From Trametes villosa (lineage: Eukaryota; Basidiomycota; Agaricomycetes; Polyporales; Polyporaceae): a stretch of 64,000 nucleotides of DNA. The position numbers were made by a program, and so were the translations under genes. Numbering within the stretch: position 1 is the first letter of the stretch; the number at the start of each line of letters is the position of its first letter. A model generated the notes under the pieces. That model saw nothing but the letters and a program-made list of their open reading frames with translations. It ran no database searches and was not told where the DNA came from. The stretch lies in the NCBI GenBank assembly GCA_002964805.2, contig PUDQ02000009.1, forward strand, positions 124,001 to 188,000, in the 5' to 3' direction. Shown here piece by piece: positions 21,815-33,445 of this stretch.

Positions 21815-22239
21815 GATGCGTCTTAAGGAATGTGAGGTTAAAAGAGAGGATGGTGAAGGAAGGGAAGCAGGGCTCGACGACGAGGTCGACGGGGGCGACG
21901 GCGACGGGGGGGAGGAGAACGGCGACGGTGACGGCGAGAAACAAGAACGGCGCGCGGGCGTCAACCTCCACTGGCAGATAGGCGCCCGTCGTCAACCATC
22001 CCCGAAAAGGCAAATTCCGACTCATCCTCGCTCGCGATTGGTTCGTTTACATAGAGTATCATTGACACTATAGTACTGCGATCTAGTAGACTTTTCACTT
22101 CAAACGCGTTACATGAGATGTCTAAACCAACGGCAACAGTGAAGACCCCGACTTAGCATGGCGGCGAAAGTGGGAAAGCAGAAACAAAGACACAGCCAGA
22201 GAACGGGAGGACACCGTCGGGTATTTCGTCCAACTCCCC
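21815..22239. other. Spacer upstream of the Kre9-domain gene
   Basis: A 75-codon minus frame at 21798-22025 contains a hydrophobic stretch (FLFLAVTVAVLLPPVAVAP) that could be a missing signal peptide exon of the Kre9-domain gene, but the frame does not connect without an unproven splice. The minus strand just before 21815 is pyrimidine-rich, as in a promoter. Confidence 0.35.
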
Positions 22240-25200
22240 TCATCGTGTCAGCCGATCCAGACCCTCTGGAATCTACAGCGAGAGACCCAGCCCCAAGTCA
22301 GCAAAGCTACGAGCATACGCCTTGGGGAGGTAAGCCGCCTCACCTGCCATCCGTGATGCTTCGCAGCCCTCTTGTAACCTTCTAACGCCTCGTACATCCC
22401 GTATGCACTGCATCAACCGACCGATAAGTAGCTGCAATCATCGAGAGGCGACGTTCACTCACGTATCCCAGTTCTGCGCCAGACGAGCCGGCCGCGGGTC
22501 GAGGTTGGAAATTGCCAGCCGGATCTGCAAGAGGATCGCAGAGATGCTATTCCGACTGTAAGCGTCGTGACGTCTAAGATGATTGCGAGCAGTCGCTTAC
22601 CCGTAACTCGGGAGCCAACCTGGCCACACCAAGCATTCGTGTCAGCGCTCGCAATGGAAGAGCATAAGATGCGACACGCACCGTCAGCCGTCAAGAGATC
22701 CATGCACATCGATCCACCTGTTGCGCATTAGTCAGTCGACTGCATATAGAGGGAAGTTGACGGGAAACGCACCGCCCGTGACGTGGCCACCGCCACCCTA
22801 CAACCAGCAACGCATCAGCATACAACCAGACTAGACGAGCTTCGGAGTCGTCTGGATACGCACATGGATGAATGGAAGGAATCGCGGCTTGAGGATGCGG
22901 AAGAACGGCGGAGAGTGCGGGAACGTCGGCGGGAACCGAATCTCGAACACCAGCGAGTTCACCTCACTGCAACAGCGTCAGCTCCAGCATATATGCGAAC
23001 GCAACCGGAGACTTACTTGCGCTCCAGATCCTGCGCGATCGGCAAGGACGGCTCGAACGAGTGCAGCTCGACGATCCACTGGTACAGGTTGTCGCCGATG
23101 AGGTCCTCGGGCATGTACCACCCGAGCTCGCGCAGGCTCCGCGCGCCTTCCTGCTCCTTCAGCATTGCGCGGAGCTCTTTCTGTAGCGCCGCGGTCGCCA
23201 TGGGCGAGGCCTCCGCGGGCGGCGGCATCAGGTGCTCAACGCACTTCTCGACCCACTCGCGGTTGTGCTTCCAGTCGTCCACGACGGGACCGTCCGCAGC
23301 CTGTGCATGGGCAGTGGACTCCCCGGCAGGGCCGCCAGTGCCACCGGTGAGGATCTGGACGTCGTCCTCGTCGTAGTCTATCGGGACGAACTCCTCGCGG
23401 CGGGCGGCGAGCAGCTTGTCGAGAGCATACCCCGGCTGCGGAATCCGGATCAGGACGTTCGAAATCGTCAGCGGGTGCGTCGGGTCCAGAGGCACGTATT
23501 GAATCTCTTCCTCTACAGCAGCACCGTCGGCATCTGGGAGTGCAACCGGCGCGGGTAGTTGATAGAGGGCGGGCACAGGAGCGGGGAGCGGTGCCGGAGT
23601 AGCGCTGTGCTGCAGTGGTCCCCGGACCATCAGATACCGGCTGCAGCGAACACATCAGTGCCGACCTCTCGAGTGTCTTCTGGGCGCATACATACCATAC
23701 GATCCATTCGGTCTTGTCCACCACGAAGTAGGGGTTCGCGCTGACAAACTTGTGTGGCAGGTTGACGATCTCCGCGAGCGCGACGCACGCCGTCGCTCTG
23801 ATGGCGCTATTCCGCCAGCACGATGCGGCTCCAGCGGAATAGTGTCCAAGCGATACTGAACCGTCCTTCGCAAAGTAGACCCCTATATCGGACGTCGGAT
23901 TAAACAATAGACAGTGAGTGACAGTACCACTGAGTCTGGAAATCTTCAACGCACCATGGCCATACGCTCTGCCGTGAGCTATCGTTTTAAACCACAGCCC
24001 ATGTCGAATGACCTGAGCAGATGATCGGATTGAGCGGAAGTCCAACGAAGGAAACTGTGCATATACTCACCGAATGCCAGTTCTTGGCTGGTGAGCCATG
24101 GAAGGCCTAGTCATAGTGTAAGTAGGTGCCGAGGTGCGCAAAGCTTAGGAAGGTCTCACGTATAGAGACGGAAACTCGCGCGCCTTCTGGCTCTCTTCCT
24201 GCGCAAGCCGGACAGCGCTGCGGAACTTCGCCTCCGCGTCCGGCGCGCCCACGCTGAAGCGGAACTGGCGCCACGTCGGATCTAGTCTCAGGGTATGAGT
24301 ACCGTGAATGCCACAGAGGCAGTACACTCACCCATGTTCTTGACCTTCTCGTCTTCGGACTGCAGCTCCTCGAGATGGGCGGTGCACGAGGCAACGCACC
24401 ACCGCAGGACCAGCCAGGCCGCCTCGGGGATGGACCGGTCGATGTCTTGCAAGCGGGGCTTCGCCCACCCTGGCTTGCGCGGCTGCTCGAGATGCTTCTT
24501 CAACTCGACGATCTGCGAAGAGCGTTTCAGCAACGCGACCGCGATCAAGGTTGAGGAATCCTTACAGGGGGCAGGTGGTCGATGAGATTCCGAATGACGA
24601 CGCGCATCTAGAGTGAACATCAGCAAATACTGCGCCTATAGATCGTCAAACCACGCACATTCGGGAGATCGAGCTGGTCGAAGTCGTGAAGCCCATCGGG
24701 GTTCGTGGACTCGAGGGATCTGCACTTCACGCGGAGACCCATGCCGATAGGTAGAGGGGCGTCGAGCGCACCCTCTGCTGCGGCGATGTAGGCAAGAGAG
24801 ACGAGCAAGTCTACGACAACCGGGTTCGAACAAATCTCGTACTATAAACGCGTCGGTCAGTAAGATCAGCAAGATCCAGTCGACACCAACCTCTAGCGAC
24901 GGCCCTCTGTTCAAGTTGTAGTACTGGTACGTGCACAGCGGTGAGCTGCACACATAAGGCTTGAGCGCGTCCAGATCGTCCTTGAGCTGTTGGTGACAAA
25001 CGAGGCAGTAGCGAGGGCAGAGCTAGTAGGTAGTCCAAGACGTCAGCCTCCTGGGCAGCGCAGTCGTGGCTCCTGAACTTACCGTGAGCCGCCGCATCAG
25101 GAACGAAAAGGCGACAAGGGGCAGGTTGACTGGATCCTGCGGGTCCCGATCGAGAAGACAGTCTACCGGAAGGTGGTAGCTTTCCGACAGCTCCTCGTCG

Positions 25201-26711
25201 GCGGCATCTGCCTGAGATATCTCCTGTAGAGCAGCCATGAGCGACGTCGCATCAGATACTAATGGACGTACCTTCGCTTTCCGGCGCAGGATATCGTCGG
25301 CCTGCCTCTGGGTCGTCTCGATCTCAGAGCGGAGCAGCTCGGCGCCTGCCCAGCCTAAACGGTACTTGATCCTGAGCTGCAGGAGCGCCAAGAAGTGGCC
25401 GTTGAGCAGGCTTTCTAGTGATGAGCTCAAACTGAAGGGGCGGAAGCCCTGAGTGGCTGTTTCTTCTGCGCCGGTCTCCTCTTCGTCTAACTCGAAGTCC
25501 AGGTCAGTGGGCTGTTCTTCGAGACCGTCCTCTTGCCCGTCCTCCGGTACGGGTTCTGGCGCCAGTGAAGCATCTGCGGCTGCGGCGTAATCCTCCTTCA
25601 GACCGAACTTTCGTAGAAGCTCTGCCGCGTCCTCTTTCGTGGGCTTGTAGTCGGGGGTGAGGCCTACGCGGAAGAGAGGCACGGCGCTGCGGGCGATTGC
25701 CGTTCGAGTGAAAGTGCCGTCTGGCTCGACGACTGGGTGTACGCCTCTCAGTCCCGAAATCAACAGGGTGAGATGATGGGGCCCCGACAGTAGTCGCTTG
25801 TCCCACGCGACGAGCGCGCGGGGGGAGATGTTGTCGGCAAGCGACATAGCGGGCAGGGAGATTGACAAGGCGAAGTCGTCCACCCCAAACCGGATGAAGC
25901 CCGGCTGGTAGCCATGGGCAATGATCTCATTGAACTCCCTGAAAAGTTCGTTAGCCCACGACGTATCCCCTGTGAGCCACGGAGAACAACCTTTGGAGAA
26001 GGGACTTGTCGAACGTTTCGCCGGAGGATTGCGCGCCGAAGAGCTCGGCATCGTCCATGTCGTAGTCGTCCGCGCCGTAGGCATCATCGTCGCTGTCTCC
26101 CATGACATCGGATTGCTCGTCCTCGTCACTCTCATCCTCACCGGACGTGCTTCGAGTTCGGTTGCGACGCATTGTTGCCAACTGCTTGGCGATTCGTTCG
26201 AGCAGCCGCATTAGGAGGTCCTGAATCGTCAGCGAACCGTCCTCGTAGACGGACTCCATAACTGATGTGACTTCTGGCGGGAGATCATGTTGAGATGAAC
26301 AAAAGAAAGAATGGTCGGAAGGATATTCGGATGCATCTAGGATGACTCGCGCGTTAGCTCCTTGAAGTAGGAATTCAAGCAAGGAGCAGTAGAGCTAACC
26401 GGACACAAGAACGGTCAAGGTAGCGTCCAAGTCGCCGTCTACTTGAGAGATCGCGCAGTCGAAAGAGCCATCCTCATCTCCGCGCGTTACAGCTACGACA
26501 AGTCAGACCGTTGAGCGTCTTCATTCAGGAACATCCCTGGTCCCTTACCCAGAAGGCGGAGACCTTGTACTTCTATGCCTTGAGTGGCGGTTTGTGTGGC
26601 GTTCTGTAGGTCGAACAGAAATCGTTTGCGACCTCTTGCTGGTGCGTTGCCGGTCGCCATCTTGCCAGAGCGTACAGTGTCGAGGTCGTCGAGTGTACGT
26701 TTGCGTGGCAT
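22240..26711 (-). CDS. PARP catalytic domain fused to a ubiquitin E2-like domain
   Basis: A long, intron-rich gene read from the ATG at 26711 (MPRKRTLDDLD, with basic patches that could direct it to the nucleus). After an acidic stretch and a long region of unknown fold comes a Cys-rich segment (LCPRYCLVCHQQL and CSSPLC). The ADP-ribosyltransferase signature follows: AFHGSPAKNWHS, HGRAYGHG joined to VYFAKDGSVSLG, and a late DKTEWIV. These fit the H-Y-E triad, so catalytic activity is plausible. The C-terminal part is a UBE2Q-type E2 fold: ELGWYMPEDLIGDNLYQWIV, FEIRFPPTFPHSPPFFRIL, GGGGHVTGG joined to GSMCMDLLT with the expected active-site Cys, and WLPSYG followed by ISAILLQIR. The last exon ends IPEGLDRLTR with TGA at 22240. 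PARP-UBC fusions are a known fungal PARP clade with no established substrate. All junctions I traced keep frame. Confidence 0.88.
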
Positions 26712-27405
26712 GCGATTCTCCTCGAGGACACGCTGCAGCTGCAGTGGCACAGGCTCGTGGCTCGACTTACCGCAGTTCGCGACTTCTATCAACTGCGTGA
26801 CCCTCGTGTGTACCTCGTGTACCACTCAGATTGCACCTTTCGAACGCCGCTACCCCGTGGGTGAGGCTTGCTTGCAAAACCAGGTTTCAGGTGTCCAGCG
26901 AGGCTTGGCCCGCGAGATTCAGCAGCGCAGTTGGTGGCTGCCAGTGAAGTAGTTTGAAGAGAGAGTATGCGCTTGCTGTAGTCGAGGCAACTCGGATGAG
27001 GGCAATGGTGTTTTTGGTATGTTATAGTTCAGGTTCAAGGAGCAGCGAGGCAGCCAGCGCCTACACATATGGCTGGCGAAGGCTCAATGATAGGCGCCGA
27101 AAACTTATGTATATTTCGATCGGCAAACATGCATGGCGCCATGGAGTCTGGACGAACGAGTAAATACACGGGGGACGCGGTGATCGTGATATAAAAGTGA
27201 GCAGGGCCGCGCGCAGAATCGTAGTGTGGAACTGAGGAGATCAATGAATATACAGTGCGACGGCGAGGGGACTCTGAGTCTCGACTCTCGAGGGAGCCTA
27301 AGAAAACAACTTGAAGGCAACGTACAACTTGGACCTACTATCAAGGACGGAATACTGATACAAGACGCTGGGAATAAGGTCGGAACCGGTTACAGGGAGC
27401 GCCAT
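26712..27405. other. Intergenic, no gene seen
   Basis: This is the promoter side of the PARP-E2 gene and the 3' flank of the next F-box gene. It is AT-richer than its neighbours and has only short frames. Confidence 0.4.
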
Positions 27406-28900
27406 CTAGAACCTCTCAAGGAACGCGTCCCCTGTGAACGAACCGGGAACCGCTTGTGAGAACCACTTCATACGACCACGATAAGAGAGCCAACCGACGA
27501 CGTACCGCGCCACACTCGCCCCTGGTTCACTTCGAACACGAGCGCACCGCGACGACGGATGCGATACAAGCTCCCTGTCAGGAACGCCTTCAGCGCGTCG
27601 AAGTCCGACTTTGTGAACTGCCGCTCCAGCTCCGTCACGTCGAGCACCACGCGTGGGCTCAAGAACCGCGCGTCGCTGAGCGTCTCGTCGAGCAGCGGCC
27701 AGTCCATCGCCTGGAGCGGACCCCCGGTGGCGGCTCCCGGGGCGTGCGCGCCGAGGCCGCGGTATGGGTACGCAGGCACGATGCGCGACTTGACACAGCC
27801 CACGGTCCCCGCGATGGTCGAGAGCAGGTCGACGTTCAGCTTGAAGAAGGCGTGGATGTCGTAGAGAGGCGACTGCGTGCCGTAGTGAAGATTGAACACG
27901 AACTCGTCGAGGTTCGTGCACTTGGCGAGGTTGAGGGGCGCCCAGCGCGACCGGTTGTCGTCGGTCTCTCCTGCTCAGCGACTGTAAGGTTCTGTTCATA
28001 AGGAAGAGATTGGTTAGACGTACTGCCGCCTGCGTTGTTCATGACCCCGTTCTGGTTCCATGGCACACCAGGAACCATGCCGCCCGGTGGGAAGACGAGG
28101 TGGTCGTTGTGCGGCAGTAGGCGGGGGGACGGCTTCAGCGACAGGCGCCGCAGCCGCGGCCCGATCTCCGCGAGCAGCTTCCCGACCTCGATGACCTGCT
28201 CCCAGCCTGTGATGCAGTCGTCCAGCTCGAGCGAGCGGAGCGTCTCCCAGTGAGCCATGCGCGTGGGGCGGACGAGCTCCCCGACCAAGCTCGGCAACAG
28301 GCAAGCTAGAGACAGCTCCGTGACCTGCAGGGCGTCGGGCGCGGAGACGGCGCGGGTGGCGGGGACGCGACCGAAGTGCATGAAGCGGAGGTTCGAGTTC
28401 TCCTCTAGCCGGAGGGTGCGTACGACGGTGAAGAGATGGAGGAGGAGGAAGAGAGGGTCGAGGTCATGCTCTGTGACATTGCATCCGGAAATCCTCAGCG
28501 CGGACAATTCGATCGCGGGGGTGGGTGGCGGGTCGCGGCACACGGGCGAGGAGATGAATAGCTTCTCTAGTTCGACGATGCGCACTTTAGGGAGCGCGTG
28601 GAGTACGGCGGCGATGTTCTTCAGGCTGATTCCCCGGTACCCTTCGAGAACAAAGTGTCTGATGTGGCAGCTGACCTCCGGTGTCGATGTGAGATAGTCG
28701 AGGAGATCAGTGAGGGGGGATTTCTCGGGACTGCCGGTGAAGACCTCGAAAAGGTGGTGTCGACTGGATGGCAGCCACGCATGAGATACAAGAGCGCAAG
28801 CACGAAGAGCGGCATAATCGTTGTGCAAGTGGTCGATAATGGTGTCGGTGATCTCTCCGGGGAAGAGAGGGACAATGTCGCGGGTAGGTGCCAGAGACAT
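27406..28900 (-). CDS. F-box domain protein with LRR-like repeats
   Basis: The ATG at 28900 opens MSLAPTRDIVPLFPGEIT, followed by a typical basidiomycete F-box (TIIDHLHNDYAALRACALVS, then HAWLPSSRHHLF). Regular leucine-rich stretches follow, such as LRTLRLEENSNLRFMHFG-like and LRSLELDDCITGW-like segments. Exon 1 ends after NNAGG near 28022 with a GTACGT donor, and exon 2 resumes at RETDDNRSRWAPLNLAKC. A last intron (donor GTACGTCG, acceptor GTTCACAG) leads to a short exon encoding GDAFLERF and a stop at 27406. Reading through the last donor would stop at 27468. It is not closely related to the 8-11 kb pair and carries a better-preserved F-box. The predicted role is an SCF ubiquitin-ligase adaptor of unknown target. 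Confidence 0.85.
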
Positions 28901-30464
28901 GGTGAAAACAAGCGAACGAATCAGAGGGAAGTCGAGTGGGACAAACAACGATGGGCTTGAAGGATGGCACTCTCGTGCAGTGCCAAACTTATAGTCCCTG
29001 GTGTGCACTACCCTTGGTACAAAGAACGATGTCAGCCTAGAAAAACGCAGAGCGCGAGGTGTGCCACTCACTTATCTGCAGTGCACGTGTGCTGCAGCAT
29101 CCCACGGCTCTTTAATCTCCGAGGGTGTTAGGTCTAAAGTCTGTTCAGCCCTTCTCACCTTCCGGGCAGCATACGCAAACATGAGATCAGGTACATAGAG
29201 CGCCGGAATGATAGTTGTAAGGTCGCGGATTTGAGGTGTCATGGTAGATGACACCATGACTGTCCCTTCGAGAGATATGCTGACCTTGGAAAGACCTCGT
29301 ACCACAATATCGAAGGTTTATTGAATTCTAGCCAGTACTTAGCAAGTGGTAGAAAGTAAGTCGCCGCGATCTCGAGTGAGTGGCACAGAGCAGAGTGTCG
29401 CCGGGCGGCCCATGTGCCACACGGCAAACGCCGATCTTCCGTATATGGAATATCTCCACATCCAGATAGTTGGTGCCACTCCGTTGCGTGAGAGCGTTGC
29501 CACAGTGCCACTTGCATCAGCAAAGTGGGTATGAAGGATACAGACAGCGGTAAGACGCTATAGCCTAAGTAGTACGCTGTAGCATTCGTAGTCCACGATT
29601 GATTGCTGACGCGAGACCATGGGCTCTACTAGCTCAGCGTATCGGGTTCCAGGACGCTGCAAGAGGTGGCGCGACGGTCTGTAGCGGGAGACAGACTCTC
29701 GCGCCCGGTCTTGTCTCGCGCTGCAGCGCTGCGCATAGGTCGCTGTAGCGTTCTGACAGGCTCTGTATCGCGTCGCGCCAGCGATTGTAGCGAACCGTAA
29801 TCAATTGCTGGGGATACTATAGTACAACTCGGGTATTAGCGCAGATGCTGCATGCACAGGCGAGAGGTGCACGGCTCGGGCGCGAGGTGTGCGCCATGCA
29901 TGTGATGCAGAGAAATAATGCGATATATAGATTAAAATATTACATTGGGGCCCTCATATACTAGGCTATCACGTAGGTCAGGCGACGCAAAACCAGATTG
30001 TAGGTAGGCGAACTGGAGCGGGAGACCTGTGAAAGCACGAGATTAGCTTGATGTCTAGATGCCACAGTGTAGTAGACAAAGCGTAGGGACAGGACGCAGG
30101 GCGGGGATGAGAGCGAGATGAGCCGGCAAACGGAGCCGCTGTGCAATCTTGTGAGAGAGCCTCAGAGAGCGCATGGGGGGGCTAGTCTCACCTCGAGGAA
30201 GTGGCAGACTGGTGCCCGGCACCGTTCAGCAGTGGTCGGCTGAAAAGGAAAACCTGCGGGAACTGCCGGTCAGAGCCTCACCGGTCGACGGACGGCATAC
30301 AGCACTCACAGGGGCTGATCTGGTAGCGTTTCGAGACGATGGGGATGTTGGCGAGCCCAAATCCTGGACTAGTGATGTCAATATATGCGCATATATGCAT
30401 TCGAAACTCACCACTTGACGAGTCCCGGCCCTCCCTATGAGTCCATCAATAAAGTTCTGATTGT
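28901..30464. other. Intergenic stretch left of the transposon
   Basis: It contains a 77-codon minus frame (29072-29305) whose sequence (DLTTIIPALYVPDLMFAYAA, then TPSEIKEPW) looks protein-like but matches no family I can name. It also holds a stretch at about 29570-29810 with repeated CTGTAGCG, CTGCAG and CTGCAAG words, like the subterminal parts of the adjacent transposon. No confident gene. Confidence 0.4.
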
Positions 30465-30480
30465 ACATCAGCAAATAGGG
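30465..30480 (+). repeat. Left terminal inverted repeat of the transposon
   Basis: ACATCAGCAAATAGGG, the inverse of the right end at 38470-38485 with one mismatch. CTGCAG words at about 30490 and 30511 follow directly, and further TGCAG/TGCAA words occur at about 30663-30805. Confidence 0.65.
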
Positions 30481-31198
30481 GGTAGCGTCTGCAGCCGTCT
30501 GAATCGAGCTGCAGGATAGGTAGTTAGTTGTATCATTAGCAGTACACGGATTGGAATTCCATCTTATCCATGGACTCTACTAGGTTTGGGTAGAGTGATG
30601 GAGTGTGCTGGAGGACGTCGCGCGACACGCGCGAGCCGGCTATAGGAGCCCGCGCGGGATACTCAAACGGCCTGCAGCACGGCGCGCGAGGACTTGCAGC
30701 GCCTTGAAGCCCGATAGACCGCGCCGCGCGGGGTATTGCAAAAGCCTGGAGTACGCCCGCGGGGCCGATGCAAGGGACTAGAGCGTCCGGCGCGGAAGGC
30801 TGCAGTATACGAGAATGTCCTGGCTCTGGGATATAGGAAGGGGCACACCGCGATGCGCGACCGCGCGCGCGAAGAATTTGCGAGCAAAATACTCATATAT
30901 TAGTTGTTTCGAGACACTACAAAGGCTACTCTATGGCGAACGAGGCGGACCAGAGGCTGAGACACAGTTAGAGAGAAGCGAGGAGCCGGGAGACCAAGGG
31001 GGAGCCTGCTCGGACAGAGATGATCGAGCCAGACCAGAGAGCCAGACCAGAGACTGACGAGAGATCCAGGAGCAAGGAGCACGAGCACTTTAAGAGCCGC
31101 TGGCGACGAGGAAAAGGGCATGACCTGCGGAATAACATAGTCATCAGTACACATGTTCAAAGGCCAGTCCTGGCGCCACGCACCTGCTGCGCATGCGT

Positions 31199-33188
31199 TC
31201 ACTGAGACCCGTCCGGGCCCGCCTCAGCAGCGTAAAGAGGCTCGCATTCGCCCTGCTCGACGGGGCCGCTCTGGCTCTGAGTGCCGTCCGCCTCGCGCGC
31301 CGATGCGGAGTCCTCGGTCGCGTCCTCGTCCTCGCCGGCTGGGCTTGTCTTGGCACTGTCGGGCTGCTGCGGCCGCGCATCGGCCTCTTGCGTGGCGTTG
31401 GTCTGGGTTGCCACGGGTGGCAGAGCCTTGGCTGCCTTGCGCGCCTCGATCTCGGCGAGCACGAGGTCGAACGAGGACGGCTCGTCCTCCTCGTCAGACT
31501 CGTCGTCGTCGTCGTCGGCCGACCGCTCGAGCACGCGGCTGTAAAGACATGAGGGTACAAAGCAAATGAAAGATGAGCGTGTCGTGCTTACCGTGTGTAC
31601 CATCGCGTGAGCTCATCACGCCATTCGTGATCGCGCAGGCAAGCGGTCAACACGCTCTTGGTGAAATCCGATATATCGAAGTCGTAGTGATCGTCTTGCC
31701 ACTCGGCCTGCTCGTTGAGCACGAAGCGCATCTGCGGAAACAACTGGACATCAGTAGATTCACAGCGCAATGGCGGCAAACTCACCAGGGTTGCAACATA
31801 GACAATCGTCAGGATGTGAACCCCGTCGTCGTCCCACTCCATCTTGCTGGCGATAGGAGGCTTGCCGCGGTTTTTGGTGCACCCGTACGAGTCTGACGCC
31901 GACGACGGGCCAGTATAAATGAGCTGGAAGAACTGGTGATCCCGGGATGCTGTAGTCAGAGGACGAGGAATCAGAGGCGATGGAAGACTCACCCGGAGCA
32001 TTGCTTTGCTCTTGAGAAAGCCCGCAAACTGATTGCCGGGCTCGTACAGCTTCATGTCATACATAGCGAGCGGCCACTTCGCGCCCGTGACGCGCGTCCG
32101 GCCTCTCTTCTTGGTGCGGATTGCGCGGCAGAACCTATATGAGGATAATCAGTATCACTCCGGCCGGCGACGGGCTCATACCGCACTCTTCCGGGTCCTT
32201 GTCGAACCTCTCCAACAGCGTGACCGGGCAGAGTAAACGCGCGGTCTCAGGGTGCTTGAAACCACGGCTCGTCTTCTCCTTGAGCCCCTTGTTGTCAACA
32301 AACTCGAAGTATTCGAAGAATTTCTCCTTAACCCGGGTGAGGTCGTCGCTCCGGGCTTTGCCCGCGATGGTCTTCATCTGGTAAAGATCAGTCAGCAGAG
32401 TCCTGATGCAAGGCACAGGGCGTACCCATCCGGCCAGATTGGTGACCAGATCGGGCGCTCGGCGCAAGTATGGGACGTTGTCGGCAATTGCTGGGATGAG
32501 GGCCTTGATGCGGTCGAAGTAGATCCTAACTTGCCAGTATTCGTCCCAGACCCTAGATCACAGAGAACAGGTGAGTATATGCGCATACAAGGACAAGGTA
32601 CATACGGGTTTGTGAGCTCCGGATCGTCGTCGCGATACTTGCCATCACGCGCGAGACCTTTTGGCAAAACAATCTTGTACAACACGTCGTCGCCTAAGTT
32701 GCGCGCCAGGAGGCGTGCGAGCTGATGTAGGGCTTCTACGCCATTTTCTATGCGAATAGCCTGGCTATATGCGGTGTCAGTACCGACGGGCACGCATATA
32801 TGCTGACTTACGTTGGGCTAATAAGAATAAGCTGAAGCCGGTTCACGCCTTCGGGATCGTAGGAGAGCACCGTCCCGCTAGGGTCTTCAGTGTCGGCTGG
32901 TTCGGGCTCGGGTGTTGCCTCGCGCGCGTGGTGTTTTGACTTCTTCTTCTTCTTCGGCGCCGGCTCCTCGACCTCTTCACCCGAAGAGGATTCTTCCATG
33001 AGTATGCTGCGCTTGCCTTTCGTTGTGGTCGACGTCTGTTTGGCAGGCTTGACCGGGGCTTTGGCGGGCTGGGCGCGTGGCAGAGTCGAGAGGCGAGCAG
33101 GCGAGGAGGAAGGAGGAGTGTGTAGAGGAGCCGCCTTGGCCTGCGCCTTGGCGGCGACTCGCTTCAAGCTGGAAAAAGCGTTGGTCAT
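31199..33188 (-). CDS. DUF6698 protein, putative transposon accessory factor
   Basis: The gene runs from the ATG at 33188 (MTNAFSSLKRVAAKAQAKAA) through about seven exons to a TGA at 31199. A basic, low-complexity N-terminus with a PKKKKKSKHH nuclear-localisation-like run is followed by the DUF6698 core. Recognisable blocks are KARSDDLTRVKEKFFEYF, GFKHPETARLLCPVTLLERF, a KWPLAMYDMKLYEPGN block matching the family's W-P-x-F-L-Y region, GFLKSKAMLR, HILTIVYVATLMRFVL, and EWRDELTRWY at the end of the domain. A Ser/Asp/Glu-rich acidic tail closes the protein. The function of DUF6698 is unknown. Here the gene sits inside a transposon, head-to-head with the transposase, so a DNA-binding or transposase-partner role is the natural inference. 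No stop or frameshift is seen in the exons. Confidence 0.82.
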
Positions 33189-33445
33189 GTTGAAGGGATG
33201 GTAGTGGTAAGGGAGGAAGAAAGGAAATGGGGAGAACCGGGGAAGAGCGAGTTTTATAGCGACAGAAGAGTGCGGCGGGACAGACTGAATGCGGTCACGT
33301 GGGAGATATCTCTGGCGGACGCGACGCGACGCGACGCGTCCTGGCGCGTCATATGGGCGCTTAGTACTCCGTGCTTTTCGCTCTCACACCTCACGCGGCC
33401 GTCCCATCTCTCTCTCTCCCTCATCCACCCTCGCCGCATACAGCC
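33189..33445. promoter_or_regulatory. Bidirectional promoter region inside the transposon
   Basis: These 257 bases separate the divergent starts of the DUF6698 and transposase genes. A TTTATAG motif at about 33252 faces the minus-strand gene. A CT-rich run (TCTCTCTCTCCCTC) just before the plus-strand ATG is typical of basidiomycete transcription starts. A GACGC direct repeat (GACGCGACGCGACGCGACGCG) occurs at about 33319-33339. Shared control would keep the two proteins at matched levels; this is inference. Confidence 0.5.
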
